NCBI GenBank assembly: GCA_016871895.1
Contig: VHBO01000009.1
Location: forward strand, 1-64,000
Source: Gemmatimonadota bacterium
GTDB lineage: Bacteria; Gemmatimonadota; Gemmatimonadetes; Gemmatimonadales; Gemmatimonadaceae
Length of the DNA: 64,000 nucleotides
Direction: 5' to 3'
Below the pieces are notes generated by a model. The model had not been told where the DNA came from. It saw only the letters and a list, made by a program, of their open reading frames with translations, and ran no database searches. Position numbers and translations under genes: made by a program. Below are positions 15,742 through 24,170 of this stretch, one piece after another (within the stretch, counting starts at the first letter, position 1; each line of letters starts with the position of its first letter).

Positions 15742-16791
15742 CCGGAGCGCCGACAGCACTGCACCCCAGTCGAACGCCGCCACCGCCGCGTCATCATCCA
15801 CCGCGAGCAGGACACCGCGCGGAAAGCCCGGGAGCGGTGAGGCGTCGAGCCAGATGCCATCGGTATTCGCCGTGCGGGCGCCGTGAAAGCTCCCGACGTG
15901 GCGCCACGTCGTTCGGTCGAAGAGATGAAAGGTCGTACGGGCCTTCCCTTGGTCGGAGACCACCCAGTAGCCCGACCCGTCGGCGCGCGCATCGAGGGCG
16001 ATGCCCTCGACCTGGTGACGGAACACGGAATCACCAATCGTTCGGCCGGTGAAGCGACCCTCGAGGTCGTACACCTTCGCGTTCATCCCGCGCGCGGTAT
16101 CCTCATCGGCGATGAGCAGCGAGCCGGAGATCGAGTCCGCCCAGAGACTCTCCACGATGTGCAACACGCCCCGTCCCGCCGTGTCGCCGAAGGACCGGAC
16201 GGGAAGGGCGATGATCGAGTCGCCGTCCAGCCGTACATCGAACATCCAGACGCGGCGGTTCATCAGGAGCGTGTCGCGATTCGCCTCACCGCCGGCGTCG
16301 TAGCTGTCGGTCACATACACGCGTCGACCATCCGCCTCGGCAGGCGCGACCCAGAGTCCGTACGGCTTGACGAGCACCTCGGCGCCGAAGCTCCCGAGCG
16401 GCCGAAACGATGGAAGGGTGAAGAGCTGAACTCGGTGGTTGTCCCGCTCGACAACGAAGAGGAGCGAATCGCGGACAGCGATCCCGTTCGGTCGGTCAAA
16501 CGTGCCAAGTGCTGTCCCCGCGCGGCCCACCGGACCGACGACAGCACCGTCAGCGAGCGCGAGCCGATGCAGGCGGTCGCCCTGCTTGGCGGTCACGAGC
16601 ACCTCAGCCATCCCGGTCGCCTTATCACGCCACAAGCTCGGCGAGTCGAGGTCCTCACCGGGCATCGCCGTGGAGGTCCAACGCTCAGGGACCTCAACCG
16701 CTGCGGAGCCCCCCGCCGGAACGCGAGCCCCCCCCGCGCAGCCCGAGAGGGCCACGAGGAGGGGGAGGATCCAGCGGATGTTTCCGGGCAT
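15733..16791 (-). CDS. Beta-propeller phytase (3-phytase) lipoprotein
   Basis: 352 residues from ATG 16791; the start gives a lipoprotein signal MPGNIRWILPLLVALSGC. The rest is a six-blade propeller with phytase-family landmarks: DLDSPSLWRD near the N-terminus, FDRPNGIAVRDSLLFVVERDNHRVQLF, GYWVVSDQGKARTTFHLFDR and NTDGIWLDASPLPGFPRG. Such enzymes release phosphate from calcium phytate outside the cytoplasm. It lies 13 bp behind a TonB-dependent receptor, a pairing known from proteobacteria where the receptor is thought to take up phytate or its products. Confidence 0.87.
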   Translation of the reverse strand: MPGNIRWILPLLVALSGCAGGARVPAGGSAAVEVPERWTSTAMPGEDLDSPSLWRDKATGMAEVLVTAKQGDRLHRLALADGAVVGPVGRAGTALGTFDRPNGIAVRDSLLFVVERDNHRVQLFTLPSFRPLGSFGAEVLVKPYGLWVAPAEADGRRVYVTDSYDAGGEANRDTLLMNRRVWMFDVRLDGDSIIALPVRSFGDTAGRGVLHIVESLWADSISGSLLIADEDTARGMNAKVYDLEGRFTGRTIGDSVFRHQVEGIALDARADGSGYWVVSDQGKARTTFHLFDRTTWRHVGSFHGARTANTDGIWLDASPLPGFPRGVLLAVDDDAAVAAFDWGAVLSALRLP

Positions 16792-16804
16792 CCGCCGGAC
16801 CGCG

Positions 16805-19582
16805 TCAGAAGTCAAACTTGAAACCGGTCTGGAGACGGAAGCCGTAGTACTCATCCTGCATCATGCGTGACGGATCACCCTGATAGAAGCGCAGCGGTCG
16901 GTTGGTCAGGTTGTTCGCCTCGAGGAAGAAGCGGGCCTGCGGCGCCACCAGCACGCTGGCATTGAAGTCCACATCGGTCCGATCGGCCGCCCAGCGGTCG
17001 AAGAAGGCCTCCTCGTTGTAGCCGCCTTCCGATGCGTCGAGGGCCTCCGACTGGAAGTTCATCGCCAGACGCACCGTGGTCTTCGGCGTGTCGTAGGACA
17101 AGGAAAGATTCCCGCTGTGCTTCGAGGTACCCAGAAGGGGCAAAACCTCGTCCTCGCGGCTCGCGATGCCGAGCCCGGTCACGCGGGAATCGTTGAACGT
17201 GTAGTTCGTGTAGAGGCCAAGGTTGCGCAGGCGCCCGGGGAGGAAGTCGAGCTGCCGCTGGTACGCGACCTCGATCCCGGTCAGCACCGCCGACGGGCCA
17301 TTCTGCGGCTGGATGATCTGCAGGTACGTCTGGCCCGTCGTCGCATCGACGGCGTTGAAGCGGGCGAACTTGTAAACGAAATCCTTGATCTGCTTGTGGA
17401 AGATCCCGGCTGAGACCAGTCCGACCGACGGCAGGTAGCGCTCGATCGACAGATCAAGGTTCATCGCGCGGGTCGGCGAGAGATTCGGATTCCCCGTCTC
17501 GAGGATGCTGTCGCTCGGCACGACGGCCCGATACGGCACGAGGTCGTAGTAATTCGGACGGGCGATGCTGCTCGTCCACGCCGCACGAACGACGGTGGAC
17601 GCATCAAGGTCCCAGCGCACATTCACACTCGGCAGGATGTCCCCGTACGAGGTCGAGACCGGCGCGGTCGGCGACACCGCGTTCGCGTCCTCGTCGTACT
17701 CGAACCCGCTGTACTCGACCTGCGTGCCCTCGTACCGAACGCCCGCGATGTAGCGGAGTGCCCCCTGTCGCCCCTCGTACTGCAGATACCCGGCGCCGAT
17801 CCGTTCCGTGGCGTCGAAATTCGCCGCGCCGTACTCCGCCGGCTGGTCCTGGATGGTGAACTGCGCCGTGTCCCGAACGCGGAGGCTCCCGAGATAGGAC
17901 GGCGTCGAGAAGGTCCCGTACTCGTACGGACCGGCATAGTTCGGGAGCGTGAAGTCCGCGCTCCCGCGCAGCGCGAGGTTCGCGAAATCCGGCGGCGTCC
18001 GCGGCACGGCACGCGCGAAGCTGTTGTCCCGAAGCTTCGTCTTCTCACGGAGACGGACCCCAGCCTTCAGACGCGTCTCCTGCGCTAGGTCGCCGATGGG
18101 CAGGGAGAAATCAAGGCGTCCATTGCGATCCTCGTCCTTCGTGTAGCTCTCGAGCAAATCGATCCGGCGGAAGGTGAAGGCCGTCGGGGCGATCAACGCG
18201 GCGTTCGTCGCCGTGAACGTCGGGGCCTCGGCGTCTGAGAGGTCCGGGCGGAACGTCACATTCGTCTTCCGCCATTCGATGTACCGCTCGTCCGGGCGCG
18301 TCTCTGAGGCACGCGCGATGCTGGCGGACCACGTCACCCCGAGCCGTCCCAGCAGGTGCTCGCCGGAGAGCTGATGGCTCTGCGTCCGCTGATCCTCCAG
18401 CCGAGCGTCCTGCAGCCTCGGGCCGGCACCGCCGCCCTTCGTCTGACGGCGAACCTCCGCGCGCTGCAGCCCCGCCGTGTCAGGCGCCGAAAGGACGAGC
18501 CGCGTGCGGAAGCGATTCTCCCAGTCATCCCGCGAGTTGTAAATCGCGCGGTACATCACGGAGTTGGTCTCGTTGAACCGCCAATCGAAGGAGCTGGACA
18601 CCGAACGACGACGACGCTGCACGTCATACCGACGGACGTCGAACTCCTGAAGGTACGCCTGACCGGTCGCGGTCTGGCCCCACACTCCTTCCTTGTTATC
18701 CGACCCGTAGACCTGGTCGTAGTAAGACGCACTCACGATCGCGCCGAGGCGGTCGCCGAAGAAGCGGCGCCCGGCGACGAGGCTGCCGAGATAGAGCGGC
18801 TTCTGCCGCACCGCATTGTGCCCGGTCCCGATGGTGGTCGAGAAGCGGGGCGTGACGGGCGCGGCACGGGTCACGATGTTCACGGCACCGCCAATCGCAT
18901 CCGCGTCCATCTCAGCCGTCAACGACTTGTTCACCTCGATCGCCTGCACCATATCCGCCGGGATCAGATCGAGCTGCACCTCACGCACCTCCGCCTCGGC
19001 GGACGGCACACGCTCCCCGTTGACCATCACGGAGTTGAAGCGCGGCTCGGTACCACGGATGGAGCCGAATCGCGCCTCACCCTGATCGAGGCCGACCGTG
19101 ACGCCGGGGATGCGCTTGAGCGCATCGCCGATGTTGGCATCCGGGAACCGGCCGATCTGATCGGCCGCCACCACGTTCACCAGATTGCCGGCGTTCTGCT
19201 GCTGCGCGAGGGCCGCGGCCTGGCCGGCGCGCCCGACGACGACGACGGCACCCAACGTGGTCTCCGCAGCGCGGAGGGTGATCGTCACGGACGCCGTGGC
19301 ACCGGCGCGCACATTCACGGTCGCCGTCGCAGGAGCGTAGCCCAAATACCTGGTGCGCAGCGCATGCGGGCCAGCGGCGACACCGCTGACCACGAAGCGA
19401 CCGGCGCGATCCGTGAGGACCTCACGCCCGGTGGAGTCGAGACGGACCGCGACGCCGGTGAGGGCGAGCCCGGTGGTCCCTGAGACGACCGTGCCGCTGA
19501 TGGTTCCCTGCGCGAACGCCGCCGAAGGCGCAACGAGGAGCGCGGCAAGTGCAGCGAGACGCCTGACGAGAGTGGATGGCAT
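16805..19582 (-). CDS. TonB-dependent receptor paired with phytase
   Basis: 925 residues with a signal peptide ending AAFAQ. Residues ~26-110 form a carboxypeptidase-regulatory-like/CnaB extension (GTISGTVVSGTTG, RYLGYAPATATV). The plug follows: NIGDALKRIPGV, IRGTEPRFNSVMVNGERVPS and DADAIGGAVNIVTR. The remainder is a 22-strand barrel ending in aromatic FRLQTGFKFDF. It imports a ligand using TonB-ExbBD energy. It is followed by the beta-propeller phytase gene, and a strong Pho-box-like repeat lies 96 bp upstream of its start, so uptake of phytate or released phosphate compounds is the likely role. Confidence 0.92.
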   Translation of the reverse strand: MPSTLVRRLAALAALLVAPSAAFAQGTISGTVVSGTTGLALTGVAVRLDSTGREVLTDRAGRFVVSGVAAGPHALRTRYLGYAPATATVNVRAGATASVTITLRAAETTLGAVVVVGRAGQAAALAQQQNAGNLVNVVAADQIGRFPDANIGDALKRIPGVTVGLDQGEARFGSIRGTEPRFNSVMVNGERVPSAEAEVREVQLDLIPADMVQAIEVNKSLTAEMDADAIGGAVNIVTRAAPVTPRFSTTIGTGHNAVRQKPLYLGSLVAGRRFFGDRLGAIVSASYYDQVYGSDNKEGVWGQTATGQAYLQEFDVRRYDVQRRRRSVSSSFDWRFNETNSVMYRAIYNSRDDWENRFRTRLVLSAPDTAGLQRAEVRRQTKGGGAGPRLQDARLEDQRTQSHQLSGEHLLGRLGVTWSASIARASETRPDERYIEWRKTNVTFRPDLSDAEAPTFTATNAALIAPTAFTFRRIDLLESYTKDEDRNGRLDFSLPIGDLAQETRLKAGVRLREKTKLRDNSFARAVPRTPPDFANLALRGSADFTLPNYAGPYEYGTFSTPSYLGSLRVRDTAQFTIQDQPAEYGAANFDATERIGAGYLQYEGRQGALRYIAGVRYEGTQVEYSGFEYDEDANAVSPTAPVSTSYGDILPSVNVRWDLDASTVVRAAWTSSIARPNYYDLVPYRAVVPSDSILETGNPNLSPTRAMNLDLSIERYLPSVGLVSAGIFHKQIKDFVYKFARFNAVDATTGQTYLQIIQPQNGPSAVLTGIEVAYQRQLDFLPGRLRNLGLYTNYTFNDSRVTGLGIASREDEVLPLLGTSKHSGNLSLSYDTPKTTVRLAMNFQSEALDASEGGYNEEAFFDRWAADRTDVDFNASVLVAPQARFFLEANNLTNRPLRFYQGDPSRMMQDEYYGFRLQTGFKFDF

Positions 19583-19677
19583 TGGACTGGAAGTGGGGTG
19601 GATAACTGAGGTTCAACAGGCTGCTGGATGATCGACGGAAGAGTCACGAGTTCACGTCACACCACACTCAACACATT

Positions 19678-19693
19678 GTCACTGTCGCGTAAC
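19678..19693 (-). promoter_or_regulatory. Predicted PhoB operator upstream of TonB receptor-phytase operon
   Basis: On the minus strand this reads GTTAC-GCGACA-GTGAC followed by AAT. The two pentamers are 11 bp apart, one DNA turn, as expected for tandem binding of an OmpR/PhoB-family regulator. The same motif with the same direction precedes other phosphate genes here, at 36211, 39109 and 48040. Confidence 0.65.
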
Positions 19694-19738
19694 GAAGCCC
19701 CGCTTCGATTGCCCGAGTCAGAGAGCGAGTCCCTCAAG

Positions 19739-20239
19739 TCAGACGCCGTCGGCACGGATCCGCTGCCCGATCCGATCGTGCAGCCACCGGGCGGGCCGGA
19801 ATCGGATGTACGGCGGGAGCACATCATCGTGCCGCGTTCGCCACGTCAGGAAGACCACGCGATGCTCGAAGAGGTTCAGGGCAGCGCCGAGGTCCCAGAG
19901 CGGCGGGACGAGCACCGTCACGCGACGACCGACACGCTGGAGTTCGGCGAACATCGCCGCTGGATCGTCAACGTGTTCGAGGGTGTGGCTGCAGAGGACC
20001 GTGTCGAAGGCGCCCGAGGGATGCGGGAGCCGGGTCACATCGGTGACAAGTTCAAATCGTGGGACGTCGGCGTGCCGCACGATGTCGGCATTGATCCCGC
20101 CCCCGTCCGTGGTACCGCAGCAGATGTTGTAGTCCCACCGACGCTCGTCCATCACCCGGCGCTTGAGCACGCGATAGCTCAAATGATTGAGCGCCTTCAG
20201 GAGGACGACGAGGACGGCGAACCCCGCGAGGAGGATCAC
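19739..20239 (-). CDS. Class I SAM-dependent methyltransferase, membrane anchored
   Basis: 166 residues from GTG 20239, chosen because it overlaps the glycosyltransferase stop as GTGA. An N-terminal hydrophobic helix (ILLAGFAVLVVLLKAL) is followed by DYNICCGTTDGGG, then the Rossmann-like block LVTDVTRLPHPSGAFDTVLCSHTLEHVDDP with an EH after the acidic loop, typical of UbiE/Methyltransf_11 enzymes. The domain is short, and motif I (GxGxG) is poorly formed, so it may be a degenerate or specialised member. Coupling to a glycosyltransferase suggests the acceptor is a glycolipid or glycan. Confidence 0.75.
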   Translation of the reverse strand: MILLAGFAVLVVLLKALNHLSYRVLKRRVMDERRWDYNICCGTTDGGGINADIVRHADVPRFELVTDVTRLPHPSGAFDTVLCSHTLEHVDDPAAMFAELQRVGRRVTVLVPPLWDLGAALNLFEHRVVFLTWRTRHDDVLPPYIRFRPARWLHDRIGQRIRADGV

Positions 20240-21411
20240 GAGGCCGCCCGGCGTGTCGGTGGCGCCGACGCCAACACCTCGCGGTAGCTCGCATCCAGAC
20301 GGTCCAACTCCGCCCGCCACGACATCCGCTCTGCGGTCAGGCGAGCGCCGGTCCGCAGCTGCGCGCGCAATTCGGGCTCCATCAGCATCCGGCGCATCGC
20401 CGCCAGGCACGCCGTCTCATCGCCGGGCGAGAACGCGAGACCGTTCACACCGTGGCGGAGATGGTCCGCCACACCGCCGGCGGGCGCAGCGACGACCGGG
20501 AGCCCCGAGGCCATCGCCTCGAGCACGACCAACCCAAGGGTCTCCGTCTCGGACGCGAACAGGAACGCGTCCGCCGCCGCATAGAGCTCTGGCAGTTCAC
20601 GCTCGCGATCCAGCGTGCCCAGGAAGGTGACACCGGGCGTGGCCATCGCGCGGAGCCGGGGGAGGCTCGGTCCGGTCCCCGCGACGACCATTCGGACGCG
20701 TCCCGCCGGCAGGTCCGCCTCGAGCCGCGCGAAGGCGCGGAGCAGCAGCTCCACATTCTTCTCCGGGGCGAGGCGTCCCACGTGCAGGAAGGTGAAAGTC
20801 GTCTCATCGCCGAGGAACGCGCGCCGCCCTGACGCGCGTCGGCCGGGATGGAAGACTTCGTCGTCGACGCCCCGACCCCAGACCTCGACGTCGCGCAGGC
20901 CGAGCGTCAACAGATCGGCCCGCGCCGGCACGGACGGCGTGAAGGTCCGGGCGGCATCCGCATGGAAGGCGCGGATCCATCGTGTCACCGGGCCACGCAA
21001 CCAGGGCAGACCATACGCCTCGGTGTACTTCGCAAAATCCGTGTGGTAGGACGTGCAGAACGGGACACCGAGCCGCCGAGCCGCGTGCCGCCCGTGCCGA
21101 CCGATCACGAATTCTGTCGCCGCGTGCACGATGGCCGGGCGGAAGCGCCGCGCGAAGGCCCAGACCGACGGCGCGATCGGCGAGCAGAGCCGGATCTCCG
21201 GATAGGGTGGCAACGGCCACGAGGGGACGTCCACCCGATCGATGCCACGAATGTCGACGATCGTCGTGCCGGCCGCGCCGTCGGGATACGACGGGGCGAT
21301 GACCGCACACTCCCATCCGCGGGCTTGCAGGCCGCGGATGGTGAGGGCGGTGACGACACTGACGCCATTGACCTGCGGCGGGAAGGTGTCCGAGCAGAAG
21401 AGGATCCGCAT
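20236..21411 (-). CDS. GT4-family glycosyltransferase
   Basis: 391 residues from ATG 21411 (MRILFCSDTFPPQVNGVS). It has a GT-B fold: N-terminal FCSDTFPPQVNGV and TSYHTDFAKYTEAYG, C-terminal FLHVGRLAPEKNVELLLRA, VVAGTGPS and the E-x7-E motif region SETETLGLVVLEAMASGLPVVA. It resembles the group containing mannosyl- or glucuronosyl-diacylglycerol synthases and SqdX (the DTFPPQVNGV opening is typical), so a lipid acceptor is plausible. Its partner is the coupled methyltransferase; a second GT4 of the same type lies in the divergent operon. Confidence 0.87.
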   Translation of the reverse strand: MRILFCSDTFPPQVNGVSVVTALTIRGLQARGWECAVIAPSYPDGAAGTTIVDIRGIDRVDVPSWPLPPYPEIRLCSPIAPSVWAFARRFRPAIVHAATEFVIGRHGRHAARRLGVPFCTSYHTDFAKYTEAYGLPWLRGPVTRWIRAFHADAARTFTPSVPARADLLTLGLRDVEVWGRGVDDEVFHPGRRASGRRAFLGDETTFTFLHVGRLAPEKNVELLLRAFARLEADLPAGRVRMVVAGTGPSLPRLRAMATPGVTFLGTLDRERELPELYAAADAFLFASETETLGLVVLEAMASGLPVVAAPAGGVADHLRHGVNGLAFSPGDETACLAAMRRMLMEPELRAQLRTGARLTAERMSWRAELDRLDASYREVLASAPPTRRAAS

Positions 21412-21498
21412 CGCGGTAGGAACGCGCCGTTGGGTCACCACGCGATGACGAGCACGTCACGAACGCACCACGACGCCGAGCCCTCGGGCCCGATGTTC

Positions 21499-21514
21499 GT
21501 TACGCCGCCGCGAC
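21499..21514 (+). promoter_or_regulatory. Near-match Pho operator upstream of the lipid phosphatase/glycosyltransferase operon
   Basis: GTTAC-GCCGCC-GCGAC: first pentamer perfect, second with one mismatch to GTGAC, spacing 11 bp, 66 bp upstream of the first gene. The distance and orientation match the better sites in this window. Confidence 0.4.
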
Positions 21515-21580
21515 CGCGGCGTCCTCGCGCCGATACGAGGGCGTCCGATCATCCCTGCGTCCCCCAGCCCCGAGGATGCC

Positions 21581-22420
21581 ATGCCCGTGCGCCGCGTCGT
21601 GCTGATCGTGATGGATGGTCTCCGCCCCGATGCGATCCCGCGCTTCGATCTACGGGCGTGTCGGCGACTGGCGCGCCGTGGCGCGAGCACGTCGCTCGCG
21701 CGCACCGTCGAGCCGAGTCTCACCGCGACCTGTATGGCATCGCTCCTGACCGGCGCCGCGCCGGAGCGTCACGGGCTACAGGGCGGGCGCTTCTACCTCC
21801 CCCGGCCGCGCGGCGAGACCCACCCCCTCCCCCGTGTGCTGGCCGCGCACTCGCTGCCGAGCAGCGCGTACATCGCTCGGGTACCGATGCTGATGGTGGG
21901 CATCGCCCATCGCATCGGCAGTCACCTCGGCTTCACCCGGACCCGCTTCGAGGGGCACGGCGCGGCCGATATCTCGCGCGCGGCCATCCGCGAACTGGCG
22001 CAGCCGTGGCGCGGGCTGATGGTGATGCACTGGCCCGACGCCGACCGCGCGGGACACGCGGCGGGCTGGATGTCCGACCCGTACGCCCGCGCCGCCGAGA
22101 CGATGGATGCCGCCCTGGGGCAGGTGATGGACGTCCTCGACCTCGATGACCCCGAGACGCTCCTCGTCGTGATGGCAGACCACGGCGGGGGCGGCGCGGT
22201 CCCGGATCACCACGACAGCGCGCATCCGCTCGACCGGACGATCCCGATCCTGATGGCGGGGGGGCAGGTGCGTCCCGGCGAGATCCCGCAGGGCGCCTCG
22301 CTGCTCGACGTCCCGGCCACGATCCTCTGGGCGATGGGGATTCCCCGCCCGTCAAGCTACGCGGGCACCCCACTGACAACGGCGTTCCGGACCCCGACAC
22401 CGTTGGTGGTGGCCGCATGA
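21581..22420 (+). CDS. Alkaline-phosphatase-superfamily phosphodiesterase/pyrophosphatase
   Basis: 279 residues. The fold markers are LIVMDGLRPD (metal Asp), EPSLTATCMASLLTG (Thr nucleophile, as in nucleotide pyrophosphatase/phosphodiesterases), MHWPDADRAGHAAGW and VMADHGGGG with the metal Asp-His. There is no signal peptide, so it is probably cytosolic or peripherally attached. It heads an operon with a PAP2 lipid phosphatase (ATGA overlap) and a GT4 glycosyltransferase (GTGA overlap). A role in removing phospho-headgroups from lipids before glycosylation fits but is inference. Confidence 0.82.
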   Translation: MPVRRVVLIVMDGLRPDAIPRFDLRACRRLARRGASTSLARTVEPSLTATCMASLLTGAAPERHGLQGGRFYLPRPRGETHPLPRVLAAHSLPSSAYIARVPMLMVGIAHRIGSHLGFTRTRFEGHGAADISRAAIRELAQPWRGLMVMHWPDADRAGHAAGWMSDPYARAAETMDAALGQVMDVLDLDDPETLLVVMADHGGGGAVPDHHDSAHPLDRTIPILMAGGQVRPGEIPQGASLLDVPATILWAMGIPRPSSYAGTPLTTAFRTPTPLVVAA

Positions 22421-22953
22421 CACAGGCCCGCCTCTCCCTCTGGCAGCGACTCGACGCCCGCGACCGCGCGCTCTTCGTGCGGTGGGTGATCTCCGAGCTG
22501 ACGCCGGTCCGATCGACCCGACTCTGGCGCGCGCTCACCCACCTCGGTGGGCTGCGATGCTCCGTCGCCGGCGTCCTCCTCCCGCTCCTGATGACCGGCG
22601 GCGCGCTTCGGGCCGCGGCGCGGGAGGCGCTGATCGCCCTCGTCGTCTCGCACCTCGTAGTGCAGGTGGTCAAGCGCTCCGTGATGCGTCGGCGCCCCAC
22701 CGACGTCGAGCGGGCCGGGGCCTACGTCGAAGTGCCGGACTGCTTCTCGTTCCCCTCCGGCCACGCGTGCGCCAGCATGAGTGTGGCGTTCGCCTACGGC
22801 CTGCGCTTCCCGACGCTCGCCGTCCCGCTCGTCGCGCTCGCGAGCATCGTCGGGTTCTCCCGCGTGCGTCTCGGTGTGCACTACCCGGGCGACGTGATCG
22901 TCGGCCAGGCGATCGCCATCCTCACGGTCGCCGTCCTCGGATCGGCGGCGTGA
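22417..22953 (+). CDS. PAP2-family membrane phosphatase
   Basis: 178 residues with several membrane helices and the three PAP2 motifs: KRSVMRRRP, PSGHACASM and SRVRLGVHYPGDV, each with its catalytic Lys/Arg/His intact. Members dephosphorylate phosphatidic acid, phosphatidylglycerol phosphate or undecaprenyl pyrophosphate. In this operon, between a phosphodiesterase and a glycolipid-type glycosyltransferase, generation of diacylglycerol is the favoured guess; undecaprenyl pyrophosphate recycling is the alternative. Confidence 0.88.
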   Translation: MTQARLSLWQRLDARDRALFVRWVISELTPVRSTRLWRALTHLGGLRCSVAGVLLPLLMTGGALRAAAREALIALVVSHLVVQVVKRSVMRRRPTDVERAGAYVEVPDCFSFPSGHACASMSVAFAYGLRFPTLAVPLVALASIVGFSRVRLGVHYPGDVIVGQAIAILTVAVLGSAA

Positions 22954-24164
22954 CCCCGGACCCCTTCGCCCCCGCGGCGGGCCTCCGGCTCGCGATCTTC
23001 ACCGACACCTTCACCCCACAGGTGAACGGCGTCGCGCGAACGATCGAGCGGCTCGCGCGGGCGGTGGAGCAGCGGGGTGGGGCCGTCCACGTGGAAACGG
23101 TGAGCGATCCGGAGGCCGCACCGGACGCGGTGGTCCACCGTCACCGGAGCCGCCCGTTCTGGGCGTACCCGAGCCTTCGGATGGCCCTGCCCGCCGGCAG
23201 GGCCGCCGCGCGTCGACTCGCGCGCTTCGCGCCGACGCTCGTGCACGTGGCGACCCCGTTCGGCGTCGGCCTCGCAGGACGGGCGGCCGCCCGACGACTC
23301 GGCGTCCCCCTCGTGACGTCGTATCACACGACGTTCCCACAGTACCTCGCGCACTACGGCCTCGACGCCCTCGACCGCGTCGTCTGGCCGTACCTCCGTT
23401 GGTTCCATAACAGCGGCCTCCGGACCTTCGTCCCCTCCGCCACGGTGGAGCAGGAGCTGCACTGGCAGGGCTTCGCTGGGCTGCGCCTCTGGGGGCGAGG
23501 CGTGGACGCCGACCGCTTCTCGCCCGTGCACCGCTCGCTCGCGGTTCGTCGCGCCATCGGCGCGGTGGAGGGGGACTTCGTCATCGCCTACGTGGGACGG
23601 CTCGCCCCGGAGAAGCGGCTCGAGACGCTCCTCGATGCGGTCCGTCTGCTCCGCGCGCGCTTCGGTGACCGGATCCGCCTCGCGATCGCCGGAGATGGGC
23701 CGGCGGCGGCCGCCGTGCGCGCCGCCGCGCCGCCCGACACGCACTTCGCAGGGATGCTCTCGGGGGAGGCGCTCGCCACTTTCTACGCCTCGGCGGATTG
23801 CTTCGCCTTCCCGTCCGACAGCGAGACGTTCGGCAACGTCGTGCTCGAGGCGATGGCCTCCGGCCTCCCGGTCGTCGCTCCGGACCGCGGCGCGACGACG
23901 GAGATCGCGACACGGGCGTCCGCGTCGCTCTTCCGATGCGGGGATGCGGACGAGATGGCCAACGCCCTCGCACGACTCCTCGTGGACCCCGCGCTCCGGG
24001 TCAGCCTGAGCACCCACGGCCGACTCCTCGCGGAGAGCCGGAGCTGGGCCGCCATCTGGGACCGGTTGCTCCTCGACTATGACGAAGTGCGACTGCGTGT
24101 CCCACGCGACGTGCGTCGCGCCCCCAGCCCCGCCGGCGCGACCATCAGCGCGACGCGCGCCTGA
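22950..24164 (+). CDS. GT4-family glycosyltransferase, probable glycolipid synthase
   Basis: 404 residues from GTG 22950 overlapping the PAP2 stop (GTGA). The N-terminal IFTDTFTPQVNGVARTIERLA and TSYHTTFPQYLAHYGLD and C-terminal AYVGRLAPEKRLETLLDAV and SETFGNVVLEAMASGLPVV are close to the MgtA/SqdX group, which transfers mannose, glucuronate or sulfoquinovose to diacylglycerol. It ends 6 bp from the convergent metalloprotease gene. It is paralogous to the GT4 at 20236-21411, and both flank the lipid phosphatases. Confidence 0.87.
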   Translation: MTPDPFAPAAGLRLAIFTDTFTPQVNGVARTIERLARAVEQRGGAVHVETVSDPEAAPDAVVHRHRSRPFWAYPSLRMALPAGRAAARRLARFAPTLVHVATPFGVGLAGRAAARRLGVPLVTSYHTTFPQYLAHYGLDALDRVVWPYLRWFHNSGLRTFVPSATVEQELHWQGFAGLRLWGRGVDADRFSPVHRSLAVRRAIGAVEGDFVIAYVGRLAPEKRLETLLDAVRLLRARFGDRIRLAIAGDGPAAAAVRAAAPPDTHFAGMLSGEALATFYASADCFAFPSDSETFGNVVLEAMASGLPVVAPDRGATTEIATRASASLFRCGDADEMANALARLLVDPALRVSLSTHGRLLAESRSWAAIWDRLLLDYDEVRLRVPRDVRRAPSPAGATISATRA

Positions 24165-24170
24165 CCGTCG

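Noticed and set aside
19643-19660. Second Pho-like repeat (two GTCAC) near the TonB-phytase promoter
   Set aside because: The spacing is 13 bp rather than 11, so I did not include it in the motif set.
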